Origin: RUG11894 sp964344335
GTDB taxonomy: Bacteria; Bacillota; Clostridia; Peptostreptococcales; Anaerovoracaceae
Direction: 5' to 3'
Assembly (NCBI GenBank): GCA_964344335.1
Contig: CAYFMW010000011.1
Span: forward strand, 1-42,527
DNA length: 42,527 nt
The notes below the pieces were generated by a model. The model saw nothing but the letters and a program-made list of their open reading frames with translations. It was not told where the DNA came from and searched no databases. This document shows positions 30,985 through 40,015 of this stretch, piece after piece; within the stretch, counting starts at the first letter, position 1, and every line of letters starts with the position of its first letter. The position numbers and the translations under genes were made by a program.

Positions 30985-33141
30985 ATGCAGATGAATATGA
31001 ATCCTCAAGATCAGGACAATCGCACTCCTTTGGAGAAGTACGGTCAGGATCTTGTAAAACTGGCGGGGGAGCAGAAGATGGACCCCGTAATAGGCAGAGA
31101 CGACGAGATTAGAAATGTAATCCGCATACTCAGCCGCAAAACTAAAAATAATCCTGTCCTCATCGGAGAGGCGGGAGTGGGCAAGACGGCCATAGCCGAA
31201 GGACTCGCACAGCGCATTCTGCGTGGCGATGTTCCGGAGGGGCTAAAAGATAAAACTGTAGTTTCCCTCGATATGGGAGCGCTCATCGCGGGGGCCATAT
31301 ACAGAGGGGAATTCGAAGAGAGGCTCAAGTCCGTGCTCAACCAGGTTAAGGAGAGCGACGGGCAGATTATTCTTTTCATCGACGAACTTCATACCATAGT
31401 GGGCGCGGGAAAGACCGAGGGCTCAATGGATGCGGGCAACCTGCTAAAACCGATGCTGGCGCGCGGAGAACTGCACTGCATCGGCGCGACGACGCTCGAT
31501 GAATACCGCAAATTTATCGAGGCGGACAAGGCTTTGGAGAGGCGCTTTCAGCCGGTGATGGTAAATGAGCCCAATGTGGAAGACACCATTTCGATACTCA
31601 GGGGGCTCAAGGAGCGATACGAGATTTACCACGGCGTTACTATAAACGACAACGCCCTGGTTGCGGCCGCCGTGCTCTCAAACAGATACATAACGGACAG
31701 GTTCCTGCCGGACAAAGCCATCGACCTTGTGGACGAAGCCTGCGCATCGATAAGGACGGAGATGGATTCCATGCCCGAGGAGCTGGATTCCAAGAGGCGT
31801 AAACTTATGCAGATGGAAATCGAAGCAACTGCGCTAAAGAAGGAAAAGGACAGCCTCTCCAAGGAGCGCTGCGAGAAATTAGAGGAGGAAATTAAAGAGC
31901 TTCGCAAAGATTTCGAGCTGCAGATGGCCGCCTGGGAGCGCGATAAGCAGATGGCCGAATCGATAAAGAAGATCAAAGCGGAAATAGAGACCACTAACGC
32001 ACAAATTGAAGCCGCTCAAAGGGAAGCCGATTACGAGAAGGCATCGAGGCTGCGCTACGGCGAGCTTCCGCGCCTGGAAAAGGAGCTCGATGCCGCCAAT
32101 AAGGAAGCCGAAAGCGGAAGGAACGAAAGCCTGGTGCGCGATACCGTAACGGACGAAGAGATTGCGAGCATAGTTGCGCGCTGGACCGGAATCCCCGTTG
32201 CAAAATTGATGGAGGGCGAAAGGGAAAAGATTCTGAGGCTGGACGAGATTCTCCGCAGGAGGGTCATAGGGCAGGACGAAGCCGTGGACAGCGTCGTGGC
32301 CGCGATACAGAGGAGCCGCGCAGGTATCTCCGACCCGGGCCGCCCGACAGGTTCTTTCCTCTTCCTCGGCCCGACGGGCGTAGGAAAGACGGAGCTCGCA
32401 AAATCGCTCGCAGAAGCCCTGTTCGACGATGAGAAGAACATGGTGCGCATCGATATGAGCGAATACATGGAGAAATTCTCGGTTTCGAGATTGATCGGCG
32501 CGCCTCCGGGATATGTGGGATACGATGAGGGGGGACAGCTGACGGAAGCGGTAAGGAGAAAGCCCTACTCCGTGGTGCTATTCGATGAGATTGAAAAGGC
32601 TCACCCCGATGTCTTCAACATATTACTCCAGGTTTTGGACGACGGAAGGATAACCGATTCGCAGGGGCGCACGGTGGACTTTAAGAACACTATAATCATA
32701 ATGACGAGCAATATAGGTTCGGAGTTCTTGCTTGACGGCATCAATCCCGACGGAACGATTTCTGCGGAGGCAAAGATGAGCGTCGAGGAGCTGCTGAAGC
32801 GCAGCTTCAGACCGGAATTTCTAAACAGGCTGGACGAGATCGTATTCTACAAGCCTCTTACAAAGGAAAATATGACGCAGATACTGGAGCTTCAGCTGAA
32901 AGATTTGAGAAAGCGTCTCGAAGAGCGCAAGCTGAATCTGGAGATTTCGCAGCCCGCAAAGGACTTCATAATCGAGCGCAGCTTCGATCCGGTGTACGGC
33001 GCCCGTCCGGTAAAGAGATTCATCCAGAGCAATGTGGAGACTATATTGGCAAAATACATACTGTCGAGCGAACTCGCCATGGGCGATACGCTGAAAGTGG
33101 ATCTGGAAGACGAAAGATTGACGGTCCGCAAGGCTTTATAA
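30985..33141 (+). CDS. clpB: ClpB-type disaggregase lacking the N-terminal domain
   Basis: This 718-residue AAA+ chaperone extracts proteins from aggregates together with DnaK. It has two ATPase modules: Walker A at 61-68 (GEAGVGKT) and about 462-469 (GPTGVGKT), with Walker B segments ILFIDELHT and VVLFDEIEKAH. Between them lies a full-length coiled-coil middle domain (about 255-385), which marks ClpB rather than ClpC. No IGL/IGF loop for ClpP is seen. The usual ~140-residue N-terminal substrate domain is absent: the protein starts with a short polar leader and then LEKYGQDLVKLAGEQKMDPVIGRD. A CIRCE-controlled promoter only 64 bases upstream leaves no room for the domain. The stop codon touches that of the converging M23 gene. 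Confidence 0.93.
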   Translation: MQMNMNPQDQDNRTPLEKYGQDLVKLAGEQKMDPVIGRDDEIRNVIRILSRKTKNNPVLIGEAGVGKTAIAEGLAQRILRGDVPEGLKDKTVVSLDMGALIAGAIYRGEFEERLKSVLNQVKESDGQIILFIDELHTIVGAGKTEGSMDAGNLLKPMLARGELHCIGATTLDEYRKFIEADKALERRFQPVMVNEPNVEDTISILRGLKERYEIYHGVTINDNALVAAAVLSNRYITDRFLPDKAIDLVDEACASIRTEMDSMPEELDSKRRKLMQMEIEATALKKEKDSLSKERCEKLEEEIKELRKDFELQMAAWERDKQMAESIKKIKAEIETTNAQIEAAQREADYEKASRLRYGELPRLEKELDAANKEAESGRNESLVRDTVTDEEIASIVARWTGIPVAKLMEGEREKILRLDEILRRRVIGQDEAVDSVVAAIQRSRAGISDPGRPTGSFLFLGPTGVGKTELAKSLAEALFDDEKNMVRIDMSEYMEKFSVSRLIGAPPGYVGYDEGGQLTEAVRRKPYSVVLFDEIEKAHPDVFNILLQVLDDGRITDSQGRTVDFKNTIIIMTSNIGSEFLLDGINPDGTISAEAKMSVEELLKRSFRPEFLNRLDEIVFYKPLTKENMTQILELQLKDLRKRLEERKLNLEISQPAKDFIIERSFDPVYGARPVKRFIQSNVETILAKYILSSELAMGDTLKVDLEDERLTVRKAL

Positions 33142-35001
33142 GTAATCCAGAGGATTCTGAGGTTCTCCGTTGTAATGCACCTCAAAATGCAGATGCGAAC
33201 CCGTAGACCTTCCGGTATTTCCAACCAGCGCTATATTCTGCCCTTGGTAGACCTTATCGCCCTCGCTTACGAGCATCTTGCTGCAATGAGCGTAGTAGGT
33301 TTCCATAAGGCCTCCGTGGTCGATTATTATCAGGTAGCCGTAGGTTCCTCTCCTTCCGGCGAAAGTGACGACGCCGCCGTCCGCAGCATATATCTTTGTG
33401 CCGGTCGGAGCCGCCATATCTATTGCGGCATGGAAGCCGTCCCAGCGCGAACCGAAGCTGGAAGTGAGTCTATAATATGTGAGCGGGCAAAGTATAGTGC
33501 CCGTACCGAGCTTTGCGGGTATAGGCTTGGTGCCTCTGTAATATATCTCGTTTACAGGTTCTACTAAGCTCGTGGTCGAATTGACAGTTCTGGACACTTC
33601 GACTCCGTTTACACGCTCCACGGTCGCAACTACTATGTCGGTTCCTTCCGCCCCTTCGCTCTTGATGCGGGTCTCACCGACATACAGAGAGGCATTATCT
33701 ATATATGTTCTGCTGTAAGGTACCGACTCAGTGTAAGTATTGGTTTCCGTCGTCCTTATCGTGATGCGCGAAGGGGAACCGGGGCCGGAGCCGACGAGAT
33801 AATTCTTCGCCTCGCTCTTTGTCCATATGGAGCCAAGGAGGCATTCCACGGGCTTTACCTCCACATTCTGCTCGTAGGTGATATCCGTATATACGACGCC
33901 TGCTGCGAAGCCCGCATAATCGTTTTGGATTTCGTGCAGGAGATCCTTCGCTTCCTTCTCGCTCGACATGATGACCATCTGCCTGCCGTCAAGAGATATA
34001 GCATAACCCTCCACCTGAAGGTCTCTCATATATGTTAAAGTATTGAGAATATCGTCTTCGCTGTCTATCTTTTTAATCAGGCCGACAACCTTTTTGAATT
34101 CTATATCCCGCTCAACATCCATGAAGACATTGGACCCGGTTGCCTTGGACAGTCTGTCGCTCAAAACTTCTATCGTCTTATAAACATCCTTCTTGTTTCT
34201 GACGACACCCAAAGTCTTGCCGTGATAGCTGTATTCGTAACTCGTCATAAAGGCAATCAGAATGACGGACGCAGCTCCCGCCGCAACAAGCAGTGAAAAT
34301 CCCATAAATATATTCTTCCGCCGAAACCAAACCCAATAGCGCGCATCCCAAAGAAGGTCCCATATATAGTAAAGGAAACTGCCGCCGTAATGGTAAGCGG
34401 CTATGAAGAGGTCCGCAATCATAAGGACCAAATCCCAAAGGTCTTCTACAAGTTTATTAAGAAAATCCCAGGCACAGTTGAGCAAATCTTCCCAGGCATC
34501 CGTGAGCGGACTCCAACAGTCCCTAACAATATCCCGGTAAGCCGCACGCCTTCGCTCGTCGGTATACCAGTATTTGCCGTTCATATGACTGCGCTGTTTT
34601 AGGAGAGTTCTTATGAGCCTCCAGGTTCTGGAAATAAAGCCCTCGCTTACGACTCGCCTCTGCGGAGTTCGAAGAGCCGCGGCACTGGCCGCATAGACTC
34701 GCACATTATCCGAATCCACGCCTCCGGCAGGCCGCGAATAGCTCTGATCATCGCTGTTTCTCTTTGACTGAAGAGGCCTCGCCGAATTCTCCTTCTCGCT
34801 GTAATATCTGCGCCTTTCCTCTTCAAATTCCCGGGATTTTGCCCTGAACATGCTCTCGAAAACAGAGCCGTCCAGCTTTTCTGTCAGCTTATCTATCTTT
34901 TCGCGGACGAGCGTATCCAGCTCTATTTTAAACTCCCGCTGTTCAGAAGCGCCCGCGTCTTTTTTGTTCTGCTCTATATTATCCTTATTGAATTCCATCA
35001 T
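33136..35001 (-). CDS. M23-family peptidoglycan endopeptidase with G5 domain, membrane-anchored
   Basis: The 621-residue protein has four parts. The cytosolic N-terminus is ~210 residues, charged and then Trp-rich (WSPLTDAWEDLLNCAWDFL). One membrane helix follows at about 233-254. The outer segment contains a G5 domain (YTESVPYSRTYIDNASLYVGE to VNEIYYRG). The C-terminal M23 domain has the zinc ligands His and Asp in GFHAAIDMAAP, plus AHCSKM and HLHFEVHYNG. It should cut peptide cross-links in peptidoglycan, perhaps under WalRK control. The start is either ATG at 35001 or the next codon, 34998; both overlap the dnaD-like gene by 14-17 bases. It is the last gene of the gdpP-rplI-dnaB-dnaD run. 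Amphipathic Trp-rich helices in the cytosolic part are not usual for M23 proteins. Confidence 0.9.
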   Translation of the reverse strand: MMEFNKDNIEQNKKDAGASEQREFKIELDTLVREKIDKLTEKLDGSVFESMFRAKSREFEEERRRYYSEKENSARPLQSKRNSDDQSYSRPAGGVDSDNVRVYAASAAALRTPQRRVVSEGFISRTWRLIRTLLKQRSHMNGKYWYTDERRRAAYRDIVRDCWSPLTDAWEDLLNCAWDFLNKLVEDLWDLVLMIADLFIAAYHYGGSFLYYIWDLLWDARYWVWFRRKNIFMGFSLLVAAGAASVILIAFMTSYEYSYHGKTLGVVRNKKDVYKTIEVLSDRLSKATGSNVFMDVERDIEFKKVVGLIKKIDSEDDILNTLTYMRDLQVEGYAISLDGRQMVIMSSEKEAKDLLHEIQNDYAGFAAGVVYTDITYEQNVEVKPVECLLGSIWTKSEAKNYLVGSGPGSPSRITIRTTETNTYTESVPYSRTYIDNASLYVGETRIKSEGAEGTDIVVATVERVNGVEVSRTVNSTTSLVEPVNEIYYRGTKPIPAKLGTGTILCPLTYYRLTSSFGSRWDGFHAAIDMAAPTGTKIYAADGGVVTFAGRRGTYGYLIIIDHGGLMETYYAHCSKMLVSEGDKVYQGQNIALVGNTGRSTGSHLHFEVHYNGEPQNPLDYL

Positions 35002-36235
35002 TGCCCCTTGCAGACAGCATTTTCAACTTATCCGCATAACACGAACAGCTTGTGCCGTCTTCCAGAAGACCGGTATCTCTGCATTTGGAACAGGTATATA
35101 TACTATCCATGGCATCGACGCTGTAGCCGGCCTGAACTAGAAGTTCGGCTCGCTCTCTGCCGAGATCTTCAGCCCTCGCGCGCTCCCGCAAAACGGCCTC
35201 TCTGCCGTTTGCGCCCATGAGCATATACCTTGAAATATTGAAGCTGAGCGTGCTCAGCTCCTCTTTTATCTCCTTAATTCTCGGAATCTTCGCGTATATT
35301 TCCGAGCGAATCTTCTCCTCTCGCAGCGCATTCTGTTCTCTGTCCTGAGCATAGAGCTTCTCCACAGCGCTCCCGCTGCCGCTTGAAGAATCTTCTCCCC
35401 CTTGCGCTTCCTTATGCCAGGAAGACAGCACCGCATCCACATAGTTGATGTTCGGATTCGATATCCCCGAAGTCTTCTTGCAGGCCTCGAGAATCTTATC
35501 CAGCGTAAATCCGTAATCCTCGAACCATGTATCCATTATGCGCCTCTCCTCGCGGGAAGGGGAACGCGAAAATCCCAGCTCGCGGAATATCTGCTTGTAC
35601 ATTCCGTAATTTTTATCCATCTCTCCGAGATATTCGCTTATGTCGTCCGGGCAAGAAAGACCCTTGGACTTCCAATCCTTGAGTACCTTTGCAACATAGC
35701 GGTACTTCGTTGTTCTGCGCTTTTCCGCGCAAAAATTATAGCCGAAAAGTATAAATTCCGGGCTCATCCCGTAATCCGAAAGCCAGGAGGCTATCTCCTC
35801 GGGCTCCCTGCTGTCGAGCGGCCTTCTTGCGGCAACCTCGACATCCCTGTAAAGCTGCGCCAGCTCCGCATTGTCCAGCTTTATTTTTACCTGAGAACTG
35901 CTCTCGGGCTCGCGAGTGCCGAAGGCTTCCTCGCGGAGATTTAAAAGCTCCACCCTGTACTCCAGAGGATTTTCGGGGTTCTGGTAAATCTTTTTAAGCA
36001 CGCCGAGCTCTTCCCAGTAGCTCCACGCCGCAAGCAGCTCTTCCGGCGGAAGGTCCAGACACTTGCCTATGTAAATATTATCGACAGGCTTGTTCATCTG
36101 CGCGAACATCAAAGCGAACAAATACGCCTTGACATAATCGCCTGGCGCATTTGTCATATACTCCGCGATAAACAGATTTTCCACCTGCGTATCGTATAGA
36201 TAATAATTTGAGATGTTCTGCTTGCTGAATTTCAT
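34985..36235 (-). CDS. DnaD-domain protein fused to the N-terminal part of a DnaC-type helicase loader
   Basis: The 416-residue protein begins with a winged-helix-like region (MKFSKQNISNYYLYDTQVEN to about 105). Two DnaD/DnaB_2 modules follow at about 125-190 and 215-275, each with the YxxxVxxxLxxW signature (YRYVAKVLKDW and INYVDAVLSSW). After a Ser/Gly linker, residues ~305-405 look like the start of clostridial DnaC/IstB-type helicase loaders: RSEIYAKIPRIKEIKEELS and a zinc knuckle with Cys382, 385, 397 and 399 (YTCSKCRDTG, SCSCY). The AAA+ ATPase that should follow is missing; the M23 gene starts there. It lies one base after dnaB, so a role in primosome assembly is likely. I use the ATG at 36235, since the upstream open frame overlaps dnaB. 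Confidence 0.82.
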   Translation of the reverse strand: MKFSKQNISNYYLYDTQVENLFIAEYMTNAPGDYVKAYLFALMFAQMNKPVDNIYIGKCLDLPPEELLAAWSYWEELGVLKKIYQNPENPLEYRVELLNLREEAFGTREPESSSQVKIKLDNAELAQLYRDVEVAARRPLDSREPEEIASWLSDYGMSPEFILFGYNFCAEKRRTTKYRYVAKVLKDWKSKGLSCPDDISEYLGEMDKNYGMYKQIFRELGFSRSPSREERRIMDTWFEDYGFTLDKILEACKKTSGISNPNINYVDAVLSSWHKEAQGGEDSSSGSGSAVEKLYAQDREQNALREEKIRSEIYAKIPRIKEIKEELSTLSFNISRYMLMGANGREAVLRERARAEDLGRERAELLVQAGYSVDAMDSIYTCSKCRDTGLLEDGTSCSCYADKLKMLSARGNDGIQ

Positions 36236-36236
36236 A

Positions 36237-37580
36237 TTATTTCTTGCTTTCACGAAGCCTATTTGCAAATTTCGTGTATTTGGGCAGCCAGGTAAGGAGT
36301 ACCGGCTTCGTCTCGCCCATGCGCTGCTTTGCGACGATGACTTCGGCGGTATTGTCCAATTCCTCTCCTTCTTGCTTGTAGTAGTCGTCTCTGTGAAGGA
36401 ATATGACGACATCAGCATCCTGCTCTATCGCGCCGGAATCCCGGAGATCCGACAATATCGGCTTGCGCGGAGTTTTTGACGCTTTTTCCGAAGCTCTTGA
36501 AAGCTGCGAGAGTACCAGGACCGGGCACTCCATTTCCCTTGCGAGCTGCTTTAGATATCTGGATATGGTTGAAACCTCCTGCTGGCGGGATTCGCTGCGA
36601 GAATCCGCAGACATTATCTGCAGATAGTCTATGACGACCAGATCGATTTTGCGCTGCTGATTTATTCTGCGACACTTGTTGCGTATCTCCATTACGCCTA
36701 TGCCGGGGGTGTCATCGATTATTATATCGGCCTTGGACATCATTTCGACGGCCTCCATAACATCCTTCCAATCGTCCTCGCTCAGATCGCCCACGCGCAG
36801 CTTCTTGCTGTCGATGCGCGCCTGCGTGGAAAGGAGCCTTATGCCGAGCTGCTCCTTGGACATCTCGAGCGAAAATATTACAACCCTGCTGTCCGATTTT
36901 AGCGCAGCATTCTGCGCTATGTTGAGCGCGAGAGCCGTCTTTCCCATGGAGGGGCGGGCTGCGAGAATTATTAAATCGGATTTTTGCAGACCCGAAAGAA
37001 TATTGTCTAAATCCGTAAAGTGAGTGGGAAGTCCGGGGAGCTTGCCACCGCTCTTCTGGGCCTCGTCTATATGCTGCAGGTTTATGGCAAGTACCTTTTG
37101 AAGCTCGATATATTCGCTACTCTGCTTGGTCTTGGCCACCTCGTATATGGCACTTTCCGCATAATCCAGAACATCCTGAGGATCGAGTTTTTCGCCGTAG
37201 CACTTCTCCACTATATCCCCGCTCGCTCTTATAAGCTTCCTTAGGTCGGATTTTTCCGAAACTATCCTCGCATATTGAGCGGTATTTGCGGTCGTCGGAA
37301 CCAAAGTTGAAAGTTCGATAAGATAGCTCATACCGCCCACGGCATTGAGGCTTCCGCGCCTTTTAAGGCAGTCGTTGACGGTTACAACATCTATCGGCTG
37401 ATTCCGTCTGAAGAGATCGAGCATAGCTTCGTAAATTTCCCCATGCTGAGCATTGTAAAAGTCCTCCGACTTAAGCTTTCCGGAGATTTCAAAGAAGACC
37501 TCTTTATCTATTAAAATGGCCCCCAGTACGCTTCTTTCAGCATCCTGACTATTGGGAGGTATTCGTCCGACCCCGCTCAT
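36237..37580 (-). CDS. dnaB: Replicative DNA helicase
   Basis: This hexameric helicase (447 residues, full length; called DnaC in Bacillus) unwinds DNA at the fork. The N-terminal primase-interacting domain (PPNSQDAERSVLGAILIDKE) is followed by the RecA-like domain with Walker A AARPSMGKTALALNIA, Walker B LVVIDYLQIM, and the DnaB motifs LSQLSRASE and DLRDSGAIEQDADVVIFLHR. The order rplI-dnaB is classic for Firmicutes. It follows rplI by 15 bases and precedes the DnaD-like gene by one base. Confidence 0.97.
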   Translation of the reverse strand: MSGVGRIPPNSQDAERSVLGAILIDKEVFFEISGKLKSEDFYNAQHGEIYEAMLDLFRRNQPIDVVTVNDCLKRRGSLNAVGGMSYLIELSTLVPTTANTAQYARIVSEKSDLRKLIRASGDIVEKCYGEKLDPQDVLDYAESAIYEVAKTKQSSEYIELQKVLAINLQHIDEAQKSGGKLPGLPTHFTDLDNILSGLQKSDLIILAARPSMGKTALALNIAQNAALKSDSRVVIFSLEMSKEQLGIRLLSTQARIDSKKLRVGDLSEDDWKDVMEAVEMMSKADIIIDDTPGIGVMEIRNKCRRINQQRKIDLVVIDYLQIMSADSRSESRQQEVSTISRYLKQLAREMECPVLVLSQLSRASEKASKTPRKPILSDLRDSGAIEQDADVVIFLHRDDYYKQEGEELDNTAEVIVAKQRMGETKPVLLTWLPKYTKFANRLRESKK

Positions 37581-37595
37581 AAATGCTCCTTCCGC

Positions 37596-38045
37596 TTATT
37601 CCGCAGCCTCGACCTGTACATTGCACTTTGCGGAAACTCCTCCGAAGAGCTTAAGATTTACACTGCTCGTGCCCAGCTCCTTTATCGGCGCTGCCAGCTC
37701 TATCTTCTTCTTGTCGATCTCCACAGCGAAAGTTTCCTTTATAGCATTGGCTATATCCTGTGAGGTAATAGCACCGAAGAGCCTTCCGGACTCTCCGGCC
37801 TTCGCCTTCAATGTTACCGTGCCGCCCTCTATCTTCTCCTTGATTTCCTTCGCGCGCTCCAGATCCATGGCCCTCTGAGCTTCGATCTTTTCCCTCTGCT
37901 GTTCGAGCAGCTTCATGTTCGCCGGAGTAGCTTCAATGGCTATCCCCTTGGGAAACAACATGTTGCGGGCATAGCCGCAGTTAACCTTAACGACTTCTCC
38001 GGCCCTGCCCTTACCCTTTAAATCTTCAAGCAATATTACCTGCAT
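37596..38045 (-). CDS. rplI: 50S ribosomal protein L9
   Basis: This 149-residue protein has the usual L9 form: the N-terminal rRNA-binding domain (MQVILLEDLKGKGRAGEVVKV and GYARNMLFPKGIAIEAT), the long connecting helix (about residues 40-75), and the C-terminal domain (GRLFGAITSQDIANAI). It lies 24 bases after gdpP and 15 bases before dnaB. The gdpP-rplI-dnaB order is well conserved in Firmicutes. Confidence 0.97.
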   Translation of the reverse strand: MQVILLEDLKGKGRAGEVVKVNCGYARNMLFPKGIAIEATPANMKLLEQQREKIEAQRAMDLERAKEIKEKIEGGTVTLKAKAGESGRLFGAITSQDIANAIKETFAVEIDKKKIELAAPIKELGTSSVNLKLFGGVSAKCNVQVEAAE

Positions 38046-38069
38046 ATCCTCTTCCCTTCGCTTTCCTTT

Positions 38070-39806
38070 CTACATACATCCGATTTCTCTCATTATTTTT
38101 ACAACACTCGCGATGGCCTCTTCGGGCCCTTCCTCGACCTGAGCCGCCGCTATATTGATATGACCCCCGCCGCCGAGCTTTTCGAGCACGGTCTGCACAT
38201 TTACTTTATCCAGAGATCTTCCCGAAATTAATGTCCGATCCTTGCTTCTACCCGCGGTAAATGCCGCGTTTACCCCCCTCATATCCAGAAGTTCGTCGGC
38301 CGCCTGAGCGACGATTACCTGCATATCGGGGTCGCTGTCCTTAGTATATGCAACCGCAACGCCTCCGCCGAGTATCTCCGCATTGTTGATGATGTTGCAC
38401 TTCTTCTTAAAGAAGTCCAGATTCATGCGGAAGAATCGACGCACGCTCGTGCTGTCGGCGCCGACGCGCTTAAGCCAAGCCGCCGCTTCGAAGGTTCTTA
38501 CGCCCGTATTGATTACAAAACTCTTTGTATCCACCATAATGCCTGCGAGCAGAGCCTCCGCCTCGAAGTCCGATATCTCGTCTTTGTCCACGGCATATTG
38601 CAAAATCTCCGTAACGAGCTCGCTCGTAGAAGACGCGTAGCTTTCCATATGTATGATGGTGGGATTCTCGATGGCATCCTTGGACTTTCTATGGTGGTCT
38701 ATTACCACGACTGTCTTCACCTCATCCAATATTTCCGGGCACTCACTCAGAGCCGGGATATGAGTATCCACGACTATAATCATGGACTCCGAATCCGCAA
38801 GCTGGAGAGCATCTTCCGTGCCTATAAATTCGTACTCCCCCGTCTTCTCGGCTTCCGCATATAGTATGTCTATGGCGTTTCCCACCTCGTTCAGAATTAT
38901 GTAGCTGTCCTTTCCCCTGCTTCTTGCAAATGCATGCATCCCGATTGCGGATCCTATGGAATCCATGTCCGGGCGCTTATGGCCCATTATAAACACCTTG
39001 GAAGACGAACTGACTACCTGCATCAGAGCATGAGCCATTATCCTCGCCTTACCTTTATTGCGCTTTTCGACGCTCGGCAGTGAGCCCCCGAAATATTCGA
39101 CCTCTCCGTTTTCGTATTTTATGACGACCTGATCGCCTCCCCTGCCCATCGCAAGGTCTATGGCATCGTCGGCGAGATTCTGAAGAACGGAAAAGCTGTC
39201 GCTTCCCGCTCCGATACCGATGGATATGGATGTCGGAAAATCGGCGCCGGTTTCGACATCGTGCATCTGATTGATTATGGGGAACTCGCTTCGCTTTTGA
39301 ATCTGAAGGTATTTCTGCTCGAACTGTACTATGTAGCGGCTGTCCTTTATGCGAATTACGGAAGCGTCGAGGCCCTGCGCCCAACTCCTTATCTTACGAT
39401 CCAGCTCCGCGCTTATGCCGGACTGCTGTTCCACAGGAGAACTCGAAAGTAATTCGTCGTAATTATCTATATAAACCAGAGCTATACATCCCTGATTCTC
39501 TTCTAATCTCTTTCTATAATGTTCAATCTGCGCATTTAAGGCTTCGCCGCTGCGGCTTCCGTCCTCGTTGAGCCCCAGCTCTTCGAAGCGTCTTCTGAGA
39601 ACTTCCTCCTCGTACTCCTGCAAAATCTTCCCTGAACTCTCGTGCGTCCTGGTCGCATGGAAAATTGAAAGCAGGCCCACAACAATAAAGCATGCGATGC
39701 CTGCATACAGATTCAACCAAAGCACGACGAGGCAAAACAGCACCATCACGACCAGGTCCACTCGAGTTACGACGCTGACTAAATTGTGAGGGAATTTTTT
39801 GTCCAT
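38070..39806 (-). CDS. gdpP: c-di-AMP phosphodiesterase GdpP, PAS domain apparently missing
   Basis: This 578-residue membrane protein has two N-terminal helices (about 15-50), a degenerate GGDEF domain (about 106-240, with GRGGDQV in place of GGDEF) and a DHH-DHHA1 phosphodiesterase. In the last part Mn ligands lie in GHKRPDMDSIGSA, VVDTHIPA and IDHHRKS, and the DHHA1 motif is GGGGHINIAAA. It should hydrolyse c-di-AMP, affecting wall and potassium homeostasis. The usual protein is ~650-660 residues. Here only ~55 mostly helical residues separate the membrane helices from GGDEF, too few for the heme-binding PAS domain. A GAAAGGAG ribosome site precedes the ATG. It begins the rplI-dnaB-dnaD-M23 run. 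Confidence 0.92.
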   Translation of the reverse strand: MDKKFPHNLVSVVTRVDLVVMVLFCLVVLWLNLYAGIACFIVVGLLSIFHATRTHESSGKILQEYEEEVLRRRFEELGLNEDGSRSGEALNAQIEHYRKRLEENQGCIALVYIDNYDELLSSSPVEQQSGISAELDRKIRSWAQGLDASVIRIKDSRYIVQFEQKYLQIQKRSEFPIINQMHDVETGADFPTSISIGIGAGSDSFSVLQNLADDAIDLAMGRGGDQVVIKYENGEVEYFGGSLPSVEKRNKGKARIMAHALMQVVSSSSKVFIMGHKRPDMDSIGSAIGMHAFARSRGKDSYIILNEVGNAIDILYAEAEKTGEYEFIGTEDALQLADSESMIIVVDTHIPALSECPEILDEVKTVVVIDHHRKSKDAIENPTIIHMESYASSTSELVTEILQYAVDKDEISDFEAEALLAGIMVDTKSFVINTGVRTFEAAAWLKRVGADSTSVRRFFRMNLDFFKKKCNIINNAEILGGGVAVAYTKDSDPDMQVIVAQAADELLDMRGVNAAFTAGRSKDRTLISGRSLDKVNVQTVLEKLGGGGHINIAAAQVEEGPEEAIASVVKIMREIGCM

Positions 39807-39938
39807 GCCGCGCTCCTTTCGCCGGATGGAGAACTCGGTGATACAATGCTTCCACCGATTGACTATAGCGGTAAGGAGGATATTATATCATAGTTTTTAT
39901 TTCTATAGGTGTGAAATATGTGACGGCCTTTTGCGCAT

Positions 39939-39978
39939 AAAAATCGCCGCCCGGTCAGGGAAGTGAGACGGGCGGCGA
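39939..39978 (-). terminator. Terminator of gdhA
   Basis: On the minus strand a perfect 10-bp stem (TCGCCGCCCG and CGGGCGGCGA, 39944-39953 with 39969-39978) is followed by five T residues (39943-39939). It lies about 40 bases past the gdhA stop. Confidence 0.9.
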
Positions 39979-40015
39979 AAAATGAGGTTTATTGCAGACT
40001 TAAAGTCCTTATTTC

